Below are positions 36,725-46,552 of a stretch of DNA of 64,000 bases, piece after piece. Source of the stretch: CAZUHB01 sp964620445 (lineage in GTDB: Bacteria > Planctomycetota > B15-G4 > CAYZWU01); the NCBI GenBank assembly GCA_964620445.1, contig CAZUHB010000015.1, positions 1-64,000 of the forward strand, given 5' to 3'. Made by a program: the position numbers and the translations under genes. Each line of letters begins with the position of its first letter. Within the stretch, counting starts at the first letter, position 1. The notes under the pieces were generated by a model. That model did no database searches, was not told the DNA's origin, and worked only from the letters and a program-made list of their open reading frames with translations.

Positions 36725-38512
36725 GACGAATGTGATCGTTTCGTCCGGTGTTTCCGACTCGAAGGGTCCGAGCTCGAACGCGCACCGAGTCTTGTAAGTG
36801 CCTCTCTTCTTGGGGCCGCTCCACGCGGCGCGGCACGTGAAACCTCAGCCATACTTGAGCGTACCCTTGGAGAGCAGTTTCCCGCCCCGGCTCAGAATCC
36901 TGTATTCGGGAGGCTTGATCATGGCAGACTTGGCCCTGGCCACGGAAAGGAGCTGACCCTTGTCGTCGATGCAGCCGAGATCCTTGACCTCGGCATTCGA
37001 CCGTCCTTTTATCTCGAGCCTGAGGCTGGCTTTTTCGGGATTCCGCGAGAGCGAGTACTCGGGCACGACCGCCGTGATCCGAAAGGGTTCGCCAAAGGCC
37101 AGAACCGATCCGCCCGGTCGAGCGAGGGTTACCGGTTTCGTGTAGCCGGAAGTGGAGGCGTTCAGGTACCAGCGTTCCTTTTTCCAGTCCTTCCGCGTGA
37201 CATAATAGTTCATCACCTGGCATTGCGTCGCCGGAATCGGCAGAGAATTCTTGCAGTCGTAGGCGATCAGGATTTCCTTCTTTTCCGGAAGAAACAGGGT
37301 CAGCCTGTCGGCGGCCATCGACAGTTCGGTCCTTTCCGATTGCGTCGATATCGGGAGAAACGAGATGGCGTTGCCCACCGCGTCCACGGAGACCTTGAAC
37401 AATCGGTCTTCGAGAAAAACGAAATCGCAGAGCGGCTGCGGATCGTGCCGCTCGACCCTTCCGTTTTTCGTGAGAAAGAAGAAATCGGATCGCGAATAGT
37501 AGGTGAGTTTGTAGGCGCCTCGCGATTCCTGAACGATGGGGCGGTCCCCGAATTTTCCGTTGGCGTTTCCGTCGATCACACCGATGCCGTACTTCCGGCC
37601 GGCCACCGTGATTTCGCCCGCCTTGTGTCCCGCCGAACGCAGATCGAAAGTACAGAGCCTGCAGATCTTCTCCGCATCGCGTTCCTTCTTGTCGTACCGT
37701 CCCCGTACGTAGAGGCTGAAAGGGAACGGCACCGTCTCCGATCCCACCTGCACCGTGGTCTCGATCACGGGAAAACTCGTGTAGAAATAATCGTCTTCCC
37801 TCCTGAGGCACGAACCCTCGATCGGCTTCTCGTCGGCGAGGTTCCGGTTGTTGTTCATGTCGATGTAGACGCGGTCGTAGATGTGATCGTTCTTCTTCAA
37901 GCAGTCGACCATGACCAGTTTTCTCGCGTCGCCGAGCGAAAGGAAACCGTAGAGCGGACAACGGCTCCTGGCGCGGGGGATCTTCCAGTCCCCGTCGGGC
38001 AGACCGGTTTGCAGCGACACCCTCTGATACCCGCGCAGGATGAGATCTTTTTCGACGTGAGCGAGAGCGACGCTCAGAGCCGGCCCGTCAGCGGAGGGTC
38101 CGGGCTCCTTTTTTTCGGTCCGGGCTTCGTCATCGTCGGAAACACCGTTTTTGTACAGACCGGCGCAGCAGACCTTGCAGGGCAGAACGCCTTTCTTTCT
38201 CGCCTCCTTGATCGTCATGATCTTGCGATGAATACTTTTTCTGTTCAGGTGGGGGCAGCGCGGCTTGTGCTTCGAGTCGTGAAAGAACCTGGGCGATTCC
38301 TCCTCGGCGTTGACGAAGAAAACCTTGCTCTTCGCGGGCCACTCGATGTTTCCGTCGTCCTTTTTCTTTTTGTTCCCGTAAAAATCGGCGCAGCAGTCGA
38401 TCCCGCTCGCGGCCGCTCCGGCGAACTCTCCGTCATCGAAGGTAACGCTCCCGGCGCACAAGAACGAGGGGGGGACGATGAAGATCGCAGCGAGAATGAC
38501 GAATCGTTTCAT
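36716..38512 (-). CDS. Exported Cys-rich protein, candidate selenoprotein (TGA at codon 556)
   Basis: ATG 38512 (AAGGAG upstream) opens a signal peptide (MKRFVILAAIFIVPPSFLCA). The next part is Cys-rich with a segment 'KPRCPHLNRK', 'MTIKEARKKGVLPCKVCCAG' like small zinc-binding Ada-like modules. The large central beta-rich region is of unknown family. At TGA 36847-36845 the frame continues for 42 more residues: 'GFTCRAAWSGPKKRGTYKTR', 'CAFELGPFESETP', then TGA at 36716. The extension continues the preceding beta-sandwich ('YRILSRGGKLLSKGTLKYG'), and a Cys follows four residues after TGA (U-G-F-T-C). A hairpin follows TGA. The likely reading is a selenoprotein; the shorter 555-residue product ending at 36845 is the alternative. 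Confidence 0.65.
36815..36829 (-). promoter_or_regulatory. Candidate bacterial SECIS hairpin
   Basis: On the minus strand GCCGC and GCGGC form a 5-bp perfect stem around the loop GUGGA. The loop begins exactly 20 nt after TGA 36847-36845 and starts with G. The same 20-nt spacing is seen in the other TGA gene. A competing hairpin CACGUG/CGCGUG overlaps it. Confidence 0.5.
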
Positions 38513-38706
38513 GACAGCTCCTTTCCCGAATAAAGGATCTGTTTGCTGAATGATGAGTGGATGTCTCGTCCTGGAACCTTGCCAACAGTTCCCTCGTTGA
38601 TTCCTAGCCAGAGCACTATACTCGAATCGTCGACGCCGTGACAGGATTTTTCTCCCGGTGAAAGGCGTCCCGTTCCGGATGTCCCTTTGGACGATGCACC
38701 GGAACG

Positions 38707-38835
38707 CTACTCCACGAAAAGGACCAGGTTGGTCAACACCGAGTTTCCACCTCCGATCGGTCCGGCCAAGGTCTGACAGGGGTGAACCTCGAGTGAATAC
38801 AAATAAGTGGGAAACCTGTTGAAGAAAACGGCATT
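38707..38835 (-). pseudogene. Possible 3' remnant of a secreted-protein gene
   Basis: On the minus strand an open frame without a start reads 'NAVFFNRFPTYLYSLEVHPC', then 'QTLAGPIGGGNSVLTNLVLF', then V-E and TAG at 38707. The ending resembles the C-terminal strands of secreted beta-module proteins found elsewhere in this window. It is only about 43 codons and begins at the end of the neighbouring hydrolase gene, so it may be a decayed fragment or chance. The rest of 38513-38836 shows no gene. Confidence 0.25.
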
Positions 38836-38836
38836 T

Positions 38837-40342
38837 TTACTTTTTCGGCAGCGGCACCTCGGTGGGCTGTGCGGGACGCGTAAGGATCGCGTTTCGCATC
38901 TTCTTGAAAAAGGGCCAGGCGTGAAGACCGCAGTTCGTTGAAACCACTATGGCCAGATCGTTCTCCGGGCAGATAGACATCATCGTGAAGAAAGTACCTC
39001 CCGATCCGAAAAAGTTGAACAGTGAATTACCGTTTTCGATTTCGCCGCACCCCCAGAACCGACGGACCGTGCCGGCCTCGAGATCACTCTGTTCACCCCT
39101 GAGAACCTGCAGCAGGAAGGAAGCGAAACGCGCCAGATCCCCGATGGAACAGTTCGCATTGCCTGCGGGGCCGATGTAGTCCATGTCGCCGAGGGTGTAC
39201 GCTCCGATCTCCTGCACCTCCAGGTCGGGCGGCGCGCCGAGATGCCCCATCGGCTGATCGCGGCGGTCTGACGTCGCGGGCCATCCGAATCCGGCTGAGT
39301 GCATCTCGAGCGGTTCGAAGACCAAGCAGGAGACCAACTCTTCCCAGGTTTTGTTCACTGCGCGTTCGACCATGAGTCCGGCAACCACGTAACCGGCGTT
39401 GGAGTAGACGTATTCGTTCATTTTGACGGGATCCTGCAAGAGAACATGGCGCACGAGCGCAGCCCGTGCTTCGGCGGGCGACCTTCCCGCAACAGGGGGG
39501 AAGCCATCGGCGAACTCGCCCGTGGTGGGCAGATTCGGGACACCCCCGCGATGCTGCAGCAGTTGTTCGAGTGTGACCGATCGGTAGGCTTTCTTTACAG
39601 GAAGGCTGTCCAGGATCTCGCCTATCGTGCTATCCCAGCGCAGGGCGCCGCTCTCGACGAGTTTGCCGATCATGGTTGCCGTGATCAGTTTGGTCACCGA
39701 ACCGAGGTGGAATCGATCATCGATCCGAATCGGATCAGACCGGTCCGAGCGGCGAACCCCGATCGCGATTTTTTTCACGATCTTGCCCTTTCGGACAACG
39801 GCGACAGCCAGACCGGGAAGCTGTGCGTCGTGGAGGACCTTTTCCGCCAGGTCGCGGAGATCTTTCCAATCGACATAATCCTTTGCGCCCTCCCTGGCGG
39901 GCGGCGTGGCTGTTGCGAAAGGCCCTAGCTCGGCCAGATCGTGGGGTGCATCGACCGCGAGCCGGATCCGGAATTTCACCCACCCTATATTTTTTGTATT
40001 GGCGGTCGCAACTATGGAATATTCGCAGTCGGCATCGACCGAGTGAACGGTGAGCGGGCCGGTCACCGTGCGCACCAGAAGGTGATTGCCCAGTTCATCG
40101 TCGATCGGAGTTTTCCGCAGGTATGCCTCGGAGTAGTGATCTTCGATGAATCGACGCAGAGCGTCCTTCCCATCGTGGTTGTAGGCCGCAAAATAGTCTT
40201 TTGCCCATCGCCCTGCGAGCGTATCGGGCCATTCCGCTTGCCGAAAACCCGGCCGCGGCGCAACCCGCGCTCCCGCGTTTTGTGATCCTGTGAATATCGC
40301 GAGGGCTGTCAAAACCAGGAAGATCAGAGATCGTAACTTCAT
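38837..40342 (-). CDS. Exported serine hydrolase, beta-lactamase (class C) family
   Basis: The 501-residue protein has a signal peptide (about 1-26), an N-terminal alpha/beta domain (about 40-135) that resembles the extra domain seen before some beta-lactamase-like hydrolases, and the catalytic domain. Motifs are S215-V-T-K218 ('LGSVTKLITA'), 'VYSNAGYV' (Y-x-N) and a late 'GSGGTFFTMMS' taking the place of the KTG/HxG box. It is probably an esterase or D-aminopeptidase rather than an antibiotic beta-lactamase. ATG 40342 is chosen because AAGGAG is 8 bp upstream; ATG 40348 is too close and the frame is open to 40435. Confidence 0.88.
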   Translation of the reverse strand: MKLRSLIFLVLTALAIFTGSQNAGARVAPRPGFRQAEWPDTLAGRWAKDYFAAYNHDGKDALRRFIEDHYSEAYLRKTPIDDELGNHLLVRTVTGPLTVHSVDADCEYSIVATANTKNIGWVKFRIRLAVDAPHDLAELGPFATATPPAREGAKDYVDWKDLRDLAEKVLHDAQLPGLAVAVVRKGKIVKKIAIGVRRSDRSDPIRIDDRFHLGSVTKLITATMIGKLVESGALRWDSTIGEILDSLPVKKAYRSVTLEQLLQHRGGVPNLPTTGEFADGFPPVAGRSPAEARAALVRHVLLQDPVKMNEYVYSNAGYVVAGLMVERAVNKTWEELVSCLVFEPLEMHSAGFGWPATSDRRDQPMGHLGAPPDLEVQEIGAYTLGDMDYIGPAGNANCSIGDLARFASFLLQVLRGEQSDLEAGTVRRFWGCGEIENGNSLFNFFGSGGTFFTMMSICPENDLAIVVSTNCGLHAWPFFKKMRNAILTRPAQPTEVPLPKK

Positions 40343-40504
40343 CACCATTTCTCCTTCACTCTCCGTGAAACGGGACACCCCGCTCGAGCATGGCCGCAGA
40401 GGGACCCAAATGAGCACATTGGGAACATCCGTCACCGCACGGGCGCAGGCGGCGGCTGGACTGGTGCTGAAAGGGTGAAAAGGCTCGCTGTGCGTGATCG
40501 GCGA

Positions 40505-41002
40505 TCAGCCCTCTGTTTCTCGGTCATCGGGCGGTCCAGGGGGGAGACCGCTGGTCGGGGCCGTGAACCTCGGGTAGAGCACGAATGTGTAGAGGAGCAT
40601 GACGGCCCCTATGCCGAAAGGAATCCAGCCGATCATGCTCACGGCAAGCTCGTCCGTGTCCACGAAGCGGAGACCCACGACCAGGCCGATGCCTAGAGCG
40701 GCCGTTAAGAGGCCGCCCAGTCTCAGACCCTCGCGACGCCGCATCCATCGGTTGCGTTCCTCCTCGACGCGGAACAAAAAAATCTGCTCCGTTGTGGCCT
40801 GACCGTTCTCGACGAGCTTTGCCTCGGTTTCGTGGCGGTAGTAGGCTTCGCGCTCCAGGCGTCTTTGCTTTGCCCAGCCGACCACGGCGAGCCAGGAAAA
40901 GAGCGCGATGTAGACCGCGCCGCTCACGAGCATCGCCGTCATGGCTTCGCCAATACCTGCTGTGACGATTTCGGTTTCCGGTCCGATCATGTTCAACTCC
41001 AT
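40505..41002 (-). CDS. Small membrane protein (DUF6249-like) divergent from a sigma factor
   Basis: The 165-residue protein has an N-terminal helix (about 20-45), a charged coiled-coil-like middle ('KQRRLEREAYYRHETEAKLV', 'EEERNRWMRRREGLRLG'), two more helices (about 95-112 and 122-142) and a Pro-rich tail. Such proteins often sit beside ECF sigma factor genes and may modulate them. It is read divergently from the sigma factor gene across 135 bp. Confidence 0.65.
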   Translation of the reverse strand: MELNMIGPETEIVTAGIGEAMTAMLVSGAVYIALFSWLAVVGWAKQRRLEREAYYRHETEAKLVENGQATTEQIFLFRVEEERNRWMRRREGLRLGGLLTAALGIGLVVGLRFVDTDELAVSMIGWIPFGIGAVMLLYTFVLYPRFTAPTSGLPPGPPDDRETEG

Positions 41003-41119
41003 CGTTTCTGCTCTGCCTTCAATAGGACAGACTGGACGCGCGTCAGGTCGGTTGCGTTTTTTTGATATATTTGGCAGGGTACTGATTTATGCAACCGTTG
41101 GCTCCATCGCGGCGTCCTT

Positions 41120-41133
41120 CCTGTCAGGACAGG
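41120..41133 (+). promoter_or_regulatory. Inverted repeat over the sigma factor ribosome binding region
   Basis: CCTGTC (41120-41125) and GACAGG (41128-41133) form a perfect dyad with a 2-bp spacer that ends 4 bp before the sigma factor start. It could be an operator; the 2-base loop makes an RNA hairpin less likely. Confidence 0.35.
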
Positions 41134-41137
41134 CCCT

Positions 41138-41683
41138 ATGAGCGACGAACAAGATGCGGCGGACGTTGGACGCGTGCTCGTCGGAGACGTGGAGGCCTTC
41201 GAAGGAATCGTACTCCGCTGGCAAGAGGCCCTCGTGACGCTTGCCTTCCGCTATTGTCGTGATCGACACAGGTCCGAGGAGATGGCTCAATCTGCGTTCG
41301 TGAAAGCCTATCTGGCCTTGCGTCAGTGGCGGGGCGAGGGACCATTCAGGCGGTGGCTCTTTGTGATCGCTGCCAACGTGTACCGTTCCGAGATGCGGCG
41401 GAATCGCCTGTTCATGCTTCCCCTCGATGCGGCGCGGGACGCGTGCCAGAAAACATCCGACATCGAGCGCGGCGAGGTTGAGGAGCGGAAGGAAATCGTT
41501 CGCCGTGCGGTAACGAGACTACCCGAGAAGTACCGCGACGTGCTTGTGCTCTTCTATTTTCACGAGAAGGACGTACTCGAGACGGCGCAGAGTCTGGGTG
41601 TTGCCGAGGGGACGATCAAGGCCCGCTTGCACCGCGGCCGGGCGCTGCTAGAGAGAGCGCTCCACCGCATCAAGGACGAATGA
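41138..41683 (+). CDS. ECF-type RNA polymerase sigma factor
   Basis: The 181-residue protein has a sigma-70 region 2 ('FEGIVLRWQEALVTLAFRYC', 'AEEMAQ'-like 'SEEMAQSAFVKAYLALRQW', 'PFRRWLFVIAANVYRSEMRR') and region 4 ('LPEKYRDVLVLFYFHEKDVL', 'ETAQSLGVAEGTIKARLHRG'). It directs RNA polymerase to a regulon that cannot be told here. The downstream gene, 15 bp away, encodes a small two-helix membrane protein that could be its anti-sigma partner. Confidence 0.95.
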   Translation: MSDEQDAADVGRVLVGDVEAFEGIVLRWQEALVTLAFRYCRDRHRSEEMAQSAFVKAYLALRQWRGEGPFRRWLFVIAANVYRSEMRRNRLFMLPLDAARDACQKTSDIERGEVEERKEIVRRAVTRLPEKYRDVLVLFYFHEKDVLETAQSLGVAEGTIKARLHRGRALLERALHRIKDE

Positions 41684-41698
41684 AAGCAGGATTGTGAA

Positions 41699-42046
41699 AT
41701 GACCGACGAACTCGACGTAATCCTTTTGTCCGACGAGACACTCACGCCCACACCGGGCTTCGCTGCCTCGGTCATGCGCGCTGTCCGCAAGAGCCGCAGC
41801 GCGACCGCCGCGATCCGGTTTCCGTGGTTCTGTTTCGCGGCCAGCCTCGCGGCCGGACTGCTCTGCGTGCTTTTGCCGGCCGCCTTGATGGTGGGCGAAA
41901 AAGACAATGTCCTCGGTCCAGCCGGGTTGGTGGAGCGGATTACAGGGGTGCTGCTGGAGAACGCGGACATCTCTCTCTGGGCGGTTCCGGCCGCGTTCGG
42001 TAGCATGATCCTGGTTCGTCTCTCCGTGGCTTTCATGTCGGAATAG
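41699..42046 (+). CDS. Small membrane protein, possible anti-sigma partner
   Basis: The 115-residue protein has a short cytoplasmic N-terminus ('LTPTPGFAASVMRAVRKSRS') and two membrane helices (about 42-65 and 92-112). The 'TP.FA..VM..V' start is common in proteins encoded just after ECF sigma genes. There is no zinc-binding HxxxCxxC anti-sigma motif. It lies 15 bp after the sigma gene. Confidence 0.7.
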   Translation: MTDELDVILLSDETLTPTPGFAASVMRAVRKSRSATAAIRFPWFCFAASLAAGLLCVLLPAALMVGEKDNVLGPAGLVERITGVLLENADISLWAVPAAFGSMILVRLSVAFMSE

Positions 42047-42049
42047 AAA

Positions 42050-42114
42050 AGAAGCTGTCTCGCCATTCCCATCCGCGCCATTGCGCGGCGCGGGGAACAA
42101 GCGAAACAGCTTCT
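42050..42114. terminator. Bidirectional terminator hairpin
   Basis: AGAAGCTGT (42050-42058) pairs perfectly with ACAGCTTCT (42106-42114). The interior also pairs (TCGC/GCGA, TTCCC/GGGAA, CCGCGC/GCGCGG). It lies between the convergent stops at 42046 and 42142. Confidence 0.8.
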
Positions 42115-42141
42115 TCAATTATCCTCGAACCTTCCGGGACT

Positions 42142-43122
42142 CTATCCCCCGTTGTTGAAGTCGTCGAGAACCTTTGCGAGGTTGATGAACTCCTTGCGCA
42201 GTGGATCGTTGCCCTTGAGGGCGCCGATGTCGGACGGAGTCCAGAGTTCGAACAGTATCTTCGCGTCATCGAAGGCGTCTTGCACATCGGACGGAATGGC
42301 CGTACCCGCGAAATCGTTCAGTTCGGTCGCGATGTAGGCGCGGCTCAGAATGAAATAGGCATTGCCTGCGGGCGCACACCAGATCACGTTGTAGTAGCTG
42401 TCGGCGCTCAGGAAGAAGATCGTGTCCTCGCCGATGTTGGCCCAGGTGTCGTCGTAGGGGGCCGGACCGTACTTCGAGTGATTCTTCCAGTATCCCGGGG
42501 TGCGAGGCCCGGGTCCGCCCGACTGATCGATCTCGAACCTGATGAGCGATTCCTTCTTGTTTCCCGCCTGCCCGCCGATGAAGAGTTCATCGACCGCGCC
42601 GTAGTTGTCGTCCGGATCGCTCTCGCGGATGTAGGAATCGGCCAGCGGCGCGATCTCCTCGATCGTTCCGTCGCTGTAGATGAGTTCGAGATATGGATGC
42701 AAGGTCGCGTCCGCCCACTCCTTGCTGGCGAAGGTGGTGCGCGGCATCTGGTAGTCGGGACGCTTGAGCAGCATGCCGAAGTTGTCGACGCCATTCATCC
42801 AGTCCTGAACGAGGGCGGTCACGTCCACGGCGTACCAGCCGATGTAGTCCTCCACGAAGGTCGCATCCACGTTGGGATCGAAGCTCCCCGCAAAGCTGTT
42901 CCAGGTGACGCCCATCTCGGTCCAGTCGGCGGTGATCCTGTGGATGTTCACTGTCTGGTCGTCGCCCGACAGCTGGAAGACATGGACATGCAGAAATGCG
43001 GAGTCAAGGGTTGCCGCCTGCGGAAGTTTCACTTTTCCAGGCTTCAGGAGGGGATGGTTCATCCCCAGAAAGCCGAGAGCGCAGACGATCACCAGCATCA
43101 GTAATAGATTTCGTTTGAGCAT
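42142..43122 (-). CDS. Secreted DNRLRE-domain protein with a TPGYWKNH motif
   Basis: The 326-residue protein has a signal peptide (about 1-23), then a DNRLRE/CBM96-like beta sandwich ('TLDSAFLHVHVF', 'TADWTEMGVTWNSF', 'WYAVDVTALVQDWMNG', 'FGMLLKRPDYQ') and the start of a second copy near residue 160 ('PLADSYIRESDPDDNYGAVD'). The C-terminal third starts with 'RTPGYWKNHSKYGP', a motif found in many secreted proteins of unknown function. It is likely an extracellular or surface protein. GAGGAGG precedes ATG 43122. Confidence 0.8.
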   Translation of the reverse strand: MLKRNLLLMLVIVCALGFLGMNHPLLKPGKVKLPQAATLDSAFLHVHVFQLSGDDQTVNIHRITADWTEMGVTWNSFAGSFDPNVDATFVEDYIGWYAVDVTALVQDWMNGVDNFGMLLKRPDYQMPRTTFASKEWADATLHPYLELIYSDGTIEEIAPLADSYIRESDPDDNYGAVDELFIGGQAGNKKESLIRFEIDQSGGPGPRTPGYWKNHSKYGPAPYDDTWANIGEDTIFFLSADSYYNVIWCAPAGNAYFILSRAYIATELNDFAGTAIPSDVQDAFDDAKILFELWTPSDIGALKGNDPLRKEFINLAKVLDDFNNGG

Positions 43123-43358
43123 GGTTTTCTCCTCCTCGATTCATACAAAGAGCCCCGATTTCGGAACGAAGGAAATTCTCAGCCGCTCTATCGGATCAAA
43201 TATCAGTGATAGCCGATTCTTTTTTCTGATCCACCGATTGCTGGAGAATCAGACAAATAAGCCCTTCCCTCTTGTTGGCTATTTTAGAGATCCGATACAC
43301 ATTGTCAATTCTTTATGTGTATCTTGCAGATCGGAACGCACCCTCTGGCAAAAAAAGA

Positions 43359-43382
43359 AGCGGGCTCCCCGAGGCGCCCGCT
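43359..43382 (-). terminator. Rho-independent terminator after the isomerase gene
   Basis: AGCGGGC (43359-43365) pairs with GCCCGCT (43376-43382). Read on the minus strand the hairpin is followed by TTCTTTTTTTGCC. It ends the gene at 43424-44416. T's on the plus side also allow two-way action. Confidence 0.85.
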
Positions 43383-43423
43383 TTTTGAAGATTCGTTGAT
43401 TTGATCGCTCCCCGCGGCCTTTC

Positions 43424-44416
<993 letters not shown>

Positions 44417-44546
44417 CGTGCGTCCTCCCTATGTGTAATCGATGATCGGATATCAGCGTATTTTGACACCCATCATAGTAAAGAGGAGCGGACTTCGAAA
44501 ACTTTAATCGAAGGACCGTCTCGCACGATCGAAAGGCAAGGCGTTC

Positions 44547-46250
44547 CTATTGCACGACAAAATCCACGACATCCTGATTCCAGAGGTAGGGCGGATTGAA
44601 GGAGCCGTCAGGCAACAGGTCGATCGCCAGGAACGCTTCGTAATTTCCCGCCGCGAGCGGCCGGTCGAGCACGGTGGCCACATGATCGAAGAGAGGCCCC
44701 GAGTAATAGACATTGTGCTTCCCGTAGATCCAGATCGGGTTGTCCTGAGGGCCGCAAGTGAAAATGTTCCCTGTCTGGTTGTTGCGGAGGAGGATCCACG
44801 CATCGCCCCTGGTCCAGGCCTCGTAACCGGCGTGGGCGTCGATCGTGAGCGTGACGTTCTCTCCGCTGTTCACAACGACGCCCGAGTCCTCGCCGTTGCA
44901 CTTGATGTCGACGTAGGGCGGATTGAATTGCGAATCCTCGTAGATCGGCGTGTCGATACAACCGGTCCTGCGGAAGTCGTGCATGAAGGTGGCCCACTGG
45001 ATGTTCGCCTCGTCGAAGGTCCCCTCGATGTCCCAGACAAAGGCCCCGTCGGTGAGCCCCTTGCCGATCTCGGTCTTTCCATCCTTGTCGATGTCGCCGA
45101 TCGACACGGTTTCGTAGAGGACGTGATCCAGATCGATCGGCCAGCCCGGCACGACCGATCCGTCGGGATGGAGGGCGCAGATATTGCCCGACGTGGGCGT
45201 GTAACAGTACCCGTAGCAGGTCAGGATCTCGACCACCCCGTCTCCGTCCAGGTCGCCGATCGACGGGGAGCAGATGAGCTGGTACGAATCGAGGTAGACG
45301 GGCCATCCTGCCACCTCGCTGCCGTCATGGTGCCAGGCGTACATGAGCTTGTCGGCTCTCGCGGACTGGAAGATCTCGAGGTCGCCGTCGCCGTCGATAT
45401 CGCCGATGCTGGGGCAGGTTTGAAAGTAATCGTCCAGAGAGATCGGCCACCCCGCAACCACGGTTCCGTCGTGATGCCAGGCGTAGACGAGGCTTGGTTT
45501 CGAGCCATAGGTGGCGGCGACGATCTCGTAATCACCATCGTTGTCGATGTCGCCCACGGCAAGGCCGTCTTCGGGCGATGAGTCGATCGGAACGGGCCAT
45601 CCTGCCACGGCGGATCCGTCGTGATGCCAGGCGTAGACTTCCCACCATCCCGCCTGAAAGACCTCGAGGTCGCCGTCGCCATCGATGTCGGCCAGCGCCG
45701 CGGTGCAGTCGTTCTCGATAGGGCTGCCCGTTGCCGGGGGCCACCCGTCGACCATGGTCCCGTCGTGGTGAAAGGCATATCGCACGCTCACGATCTCGAG
45801 ATCGCCGTCATTGTCGATGTCGCCCAGGCTGGGGGGCGCATTGACATTGGCCGGAATCTGGACCGGCCATCCCTCCTTCACGGTGCCGTCGTAGTTCAGA
45901 ACGTAGATGTCCTGGTACTCCGTCCCGGCGGCGATCTCGAGCATTCCGTCGGCGTCGACGTCGCCCACGGAGAAGTGCATGACGCGGTTCGAAAATGGCA
46001 GATCTCGAGGCCACCCCGCCTGCGGGGTGCCGTCCTCGTTATACACCCAGAGGCCGGTGTGAGAGAGCGAGACGTAGTCGCGCGATCCGTCACCGTTGAT
46101 GTCGGCGATGACGGGCGCGGCCAGATAGGTGCCCGACTCCAAAACGGGCCAGCCCGGATGGATCGTGGGAGGTCCCCTGCGGTCGCCCGTTGCGGGCAGA
46201 ACAAAAACAAGCGCGAGCGCGACGATCAGTGACAAGGAAAACTTCTTCAT
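44547..46250 (-). CDS. Secreted FG-GAP/VCBS-type beta-propeller protein
   Basis: The 567-residue protein has a signal peptide (about 1-22) and about nine repeats of the pattern 'GDIDGDGDLEIF...YAWHHDG..V.GWP', which combine a calcium-binding FG-GAP loop with a GWP strand and should form a propeller. The last 120 residues or so ('DIKCNGEDSGVVVNSGENVT', 'YYSGPLFDHVATVLDRPLAA', 'GNYEAFLAIDLLPDGSFNPP') form a beta module that is shared with the secreted protein at 57645-59351. ATG 46250 follows GGAGGGAGAGG. Confidence 0.88.
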   Translation of the reverse strand: MKKFSLSLIVALALVFVLPATGDRRGPPTIHPGWPVLESGTYLAAPVIADINGDGSRDYVSLSHTGLWVYNEDGTPQAGWPRDLPFSNRVMHFSVGDVDADGMLEIAAGTEYQDIYVLNYDGTVKEGWPVQIPANVNAPPSLGDIDNDGDLEIVSVRYAFHHDGTMVDGWPPATGSPIENDCTAALADIDGDGDLEVFQAGWWEVYAWHHDGSAVAGWPVPIDSSPEDGLAVGDIDNDGDYEIVAATYGSKPSLVYAWHHDGTVVAGWPISLDDYFQTCPSIGDIDGDGDLEIFQSARADKLMYAWHHDGSEVAGWPVYLDSYQLICSPSIGDLDGDGVVEILTCYGYCYTPTSGNICALHPDGSVVPGWPIDLDHVLYETVSIGDIDKDGKTEIGKGLTDGAFVWDIEGTFDEANIQWATFMHDFRRTGCIDTPIYEDSQFNPPYVDIKCNGEDSGVVVNSGENVTLTIDAHAGYEAWTRGDAWILLRNNQTGNIFTCGPQDNPIWIYGKHNVYYSGPLFDHVATVLDRPLAAGNYEAFLAIDLLPDGSFNPPYLWNQDVVDFVVQ

Positions 46251-46552
46251 CCTCTCCCTCCTTCGATTGCGGCAGATGATCAATATTGATTGGTGGACTT
46301 TCATTTCCCTGAATACAGTGTCGATCGGACGGATGGCTAATTCTCAAACCTGTGATACTTATTTTAATAAATATTTGACCGAACATCAAGAGCGCGCACC
46401 CAAAAGCCCTGTCCCCGCCGAAATTGTGTTTCTCAAAAATCGACTTTACTGTATATTATTGAGTCCAGCCCATTTCGATAACGTGCGATACGCCCAAGGT
46501 ATCGATATCTGGCACCCGCAAGCCGATTTCACATGAACAGGAGGGTCTCGCC
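46251..46552. other. AT-rich divergent promoter region
   Basis: This 302-bp gap separates the divergent FG-GAP and C25 peptidase genes. It is AT-rich compared with its flanks. It contains a perfect 12-bp palindrome ATCAATATTGAT (46279-46290) and an AT tract TATTTTAATAAATATTTG near 46360-46377. It probably holds both promoters. No gene is supported. Confidence 0.5.

Noticed and set aside
11588..36847. TGA reassigned to Trp, Gly or another residue genome-wide
   Set aside because: Many genes in the window end in TGA with no protein-like continuation, and Trp is coded by TGG throughout.
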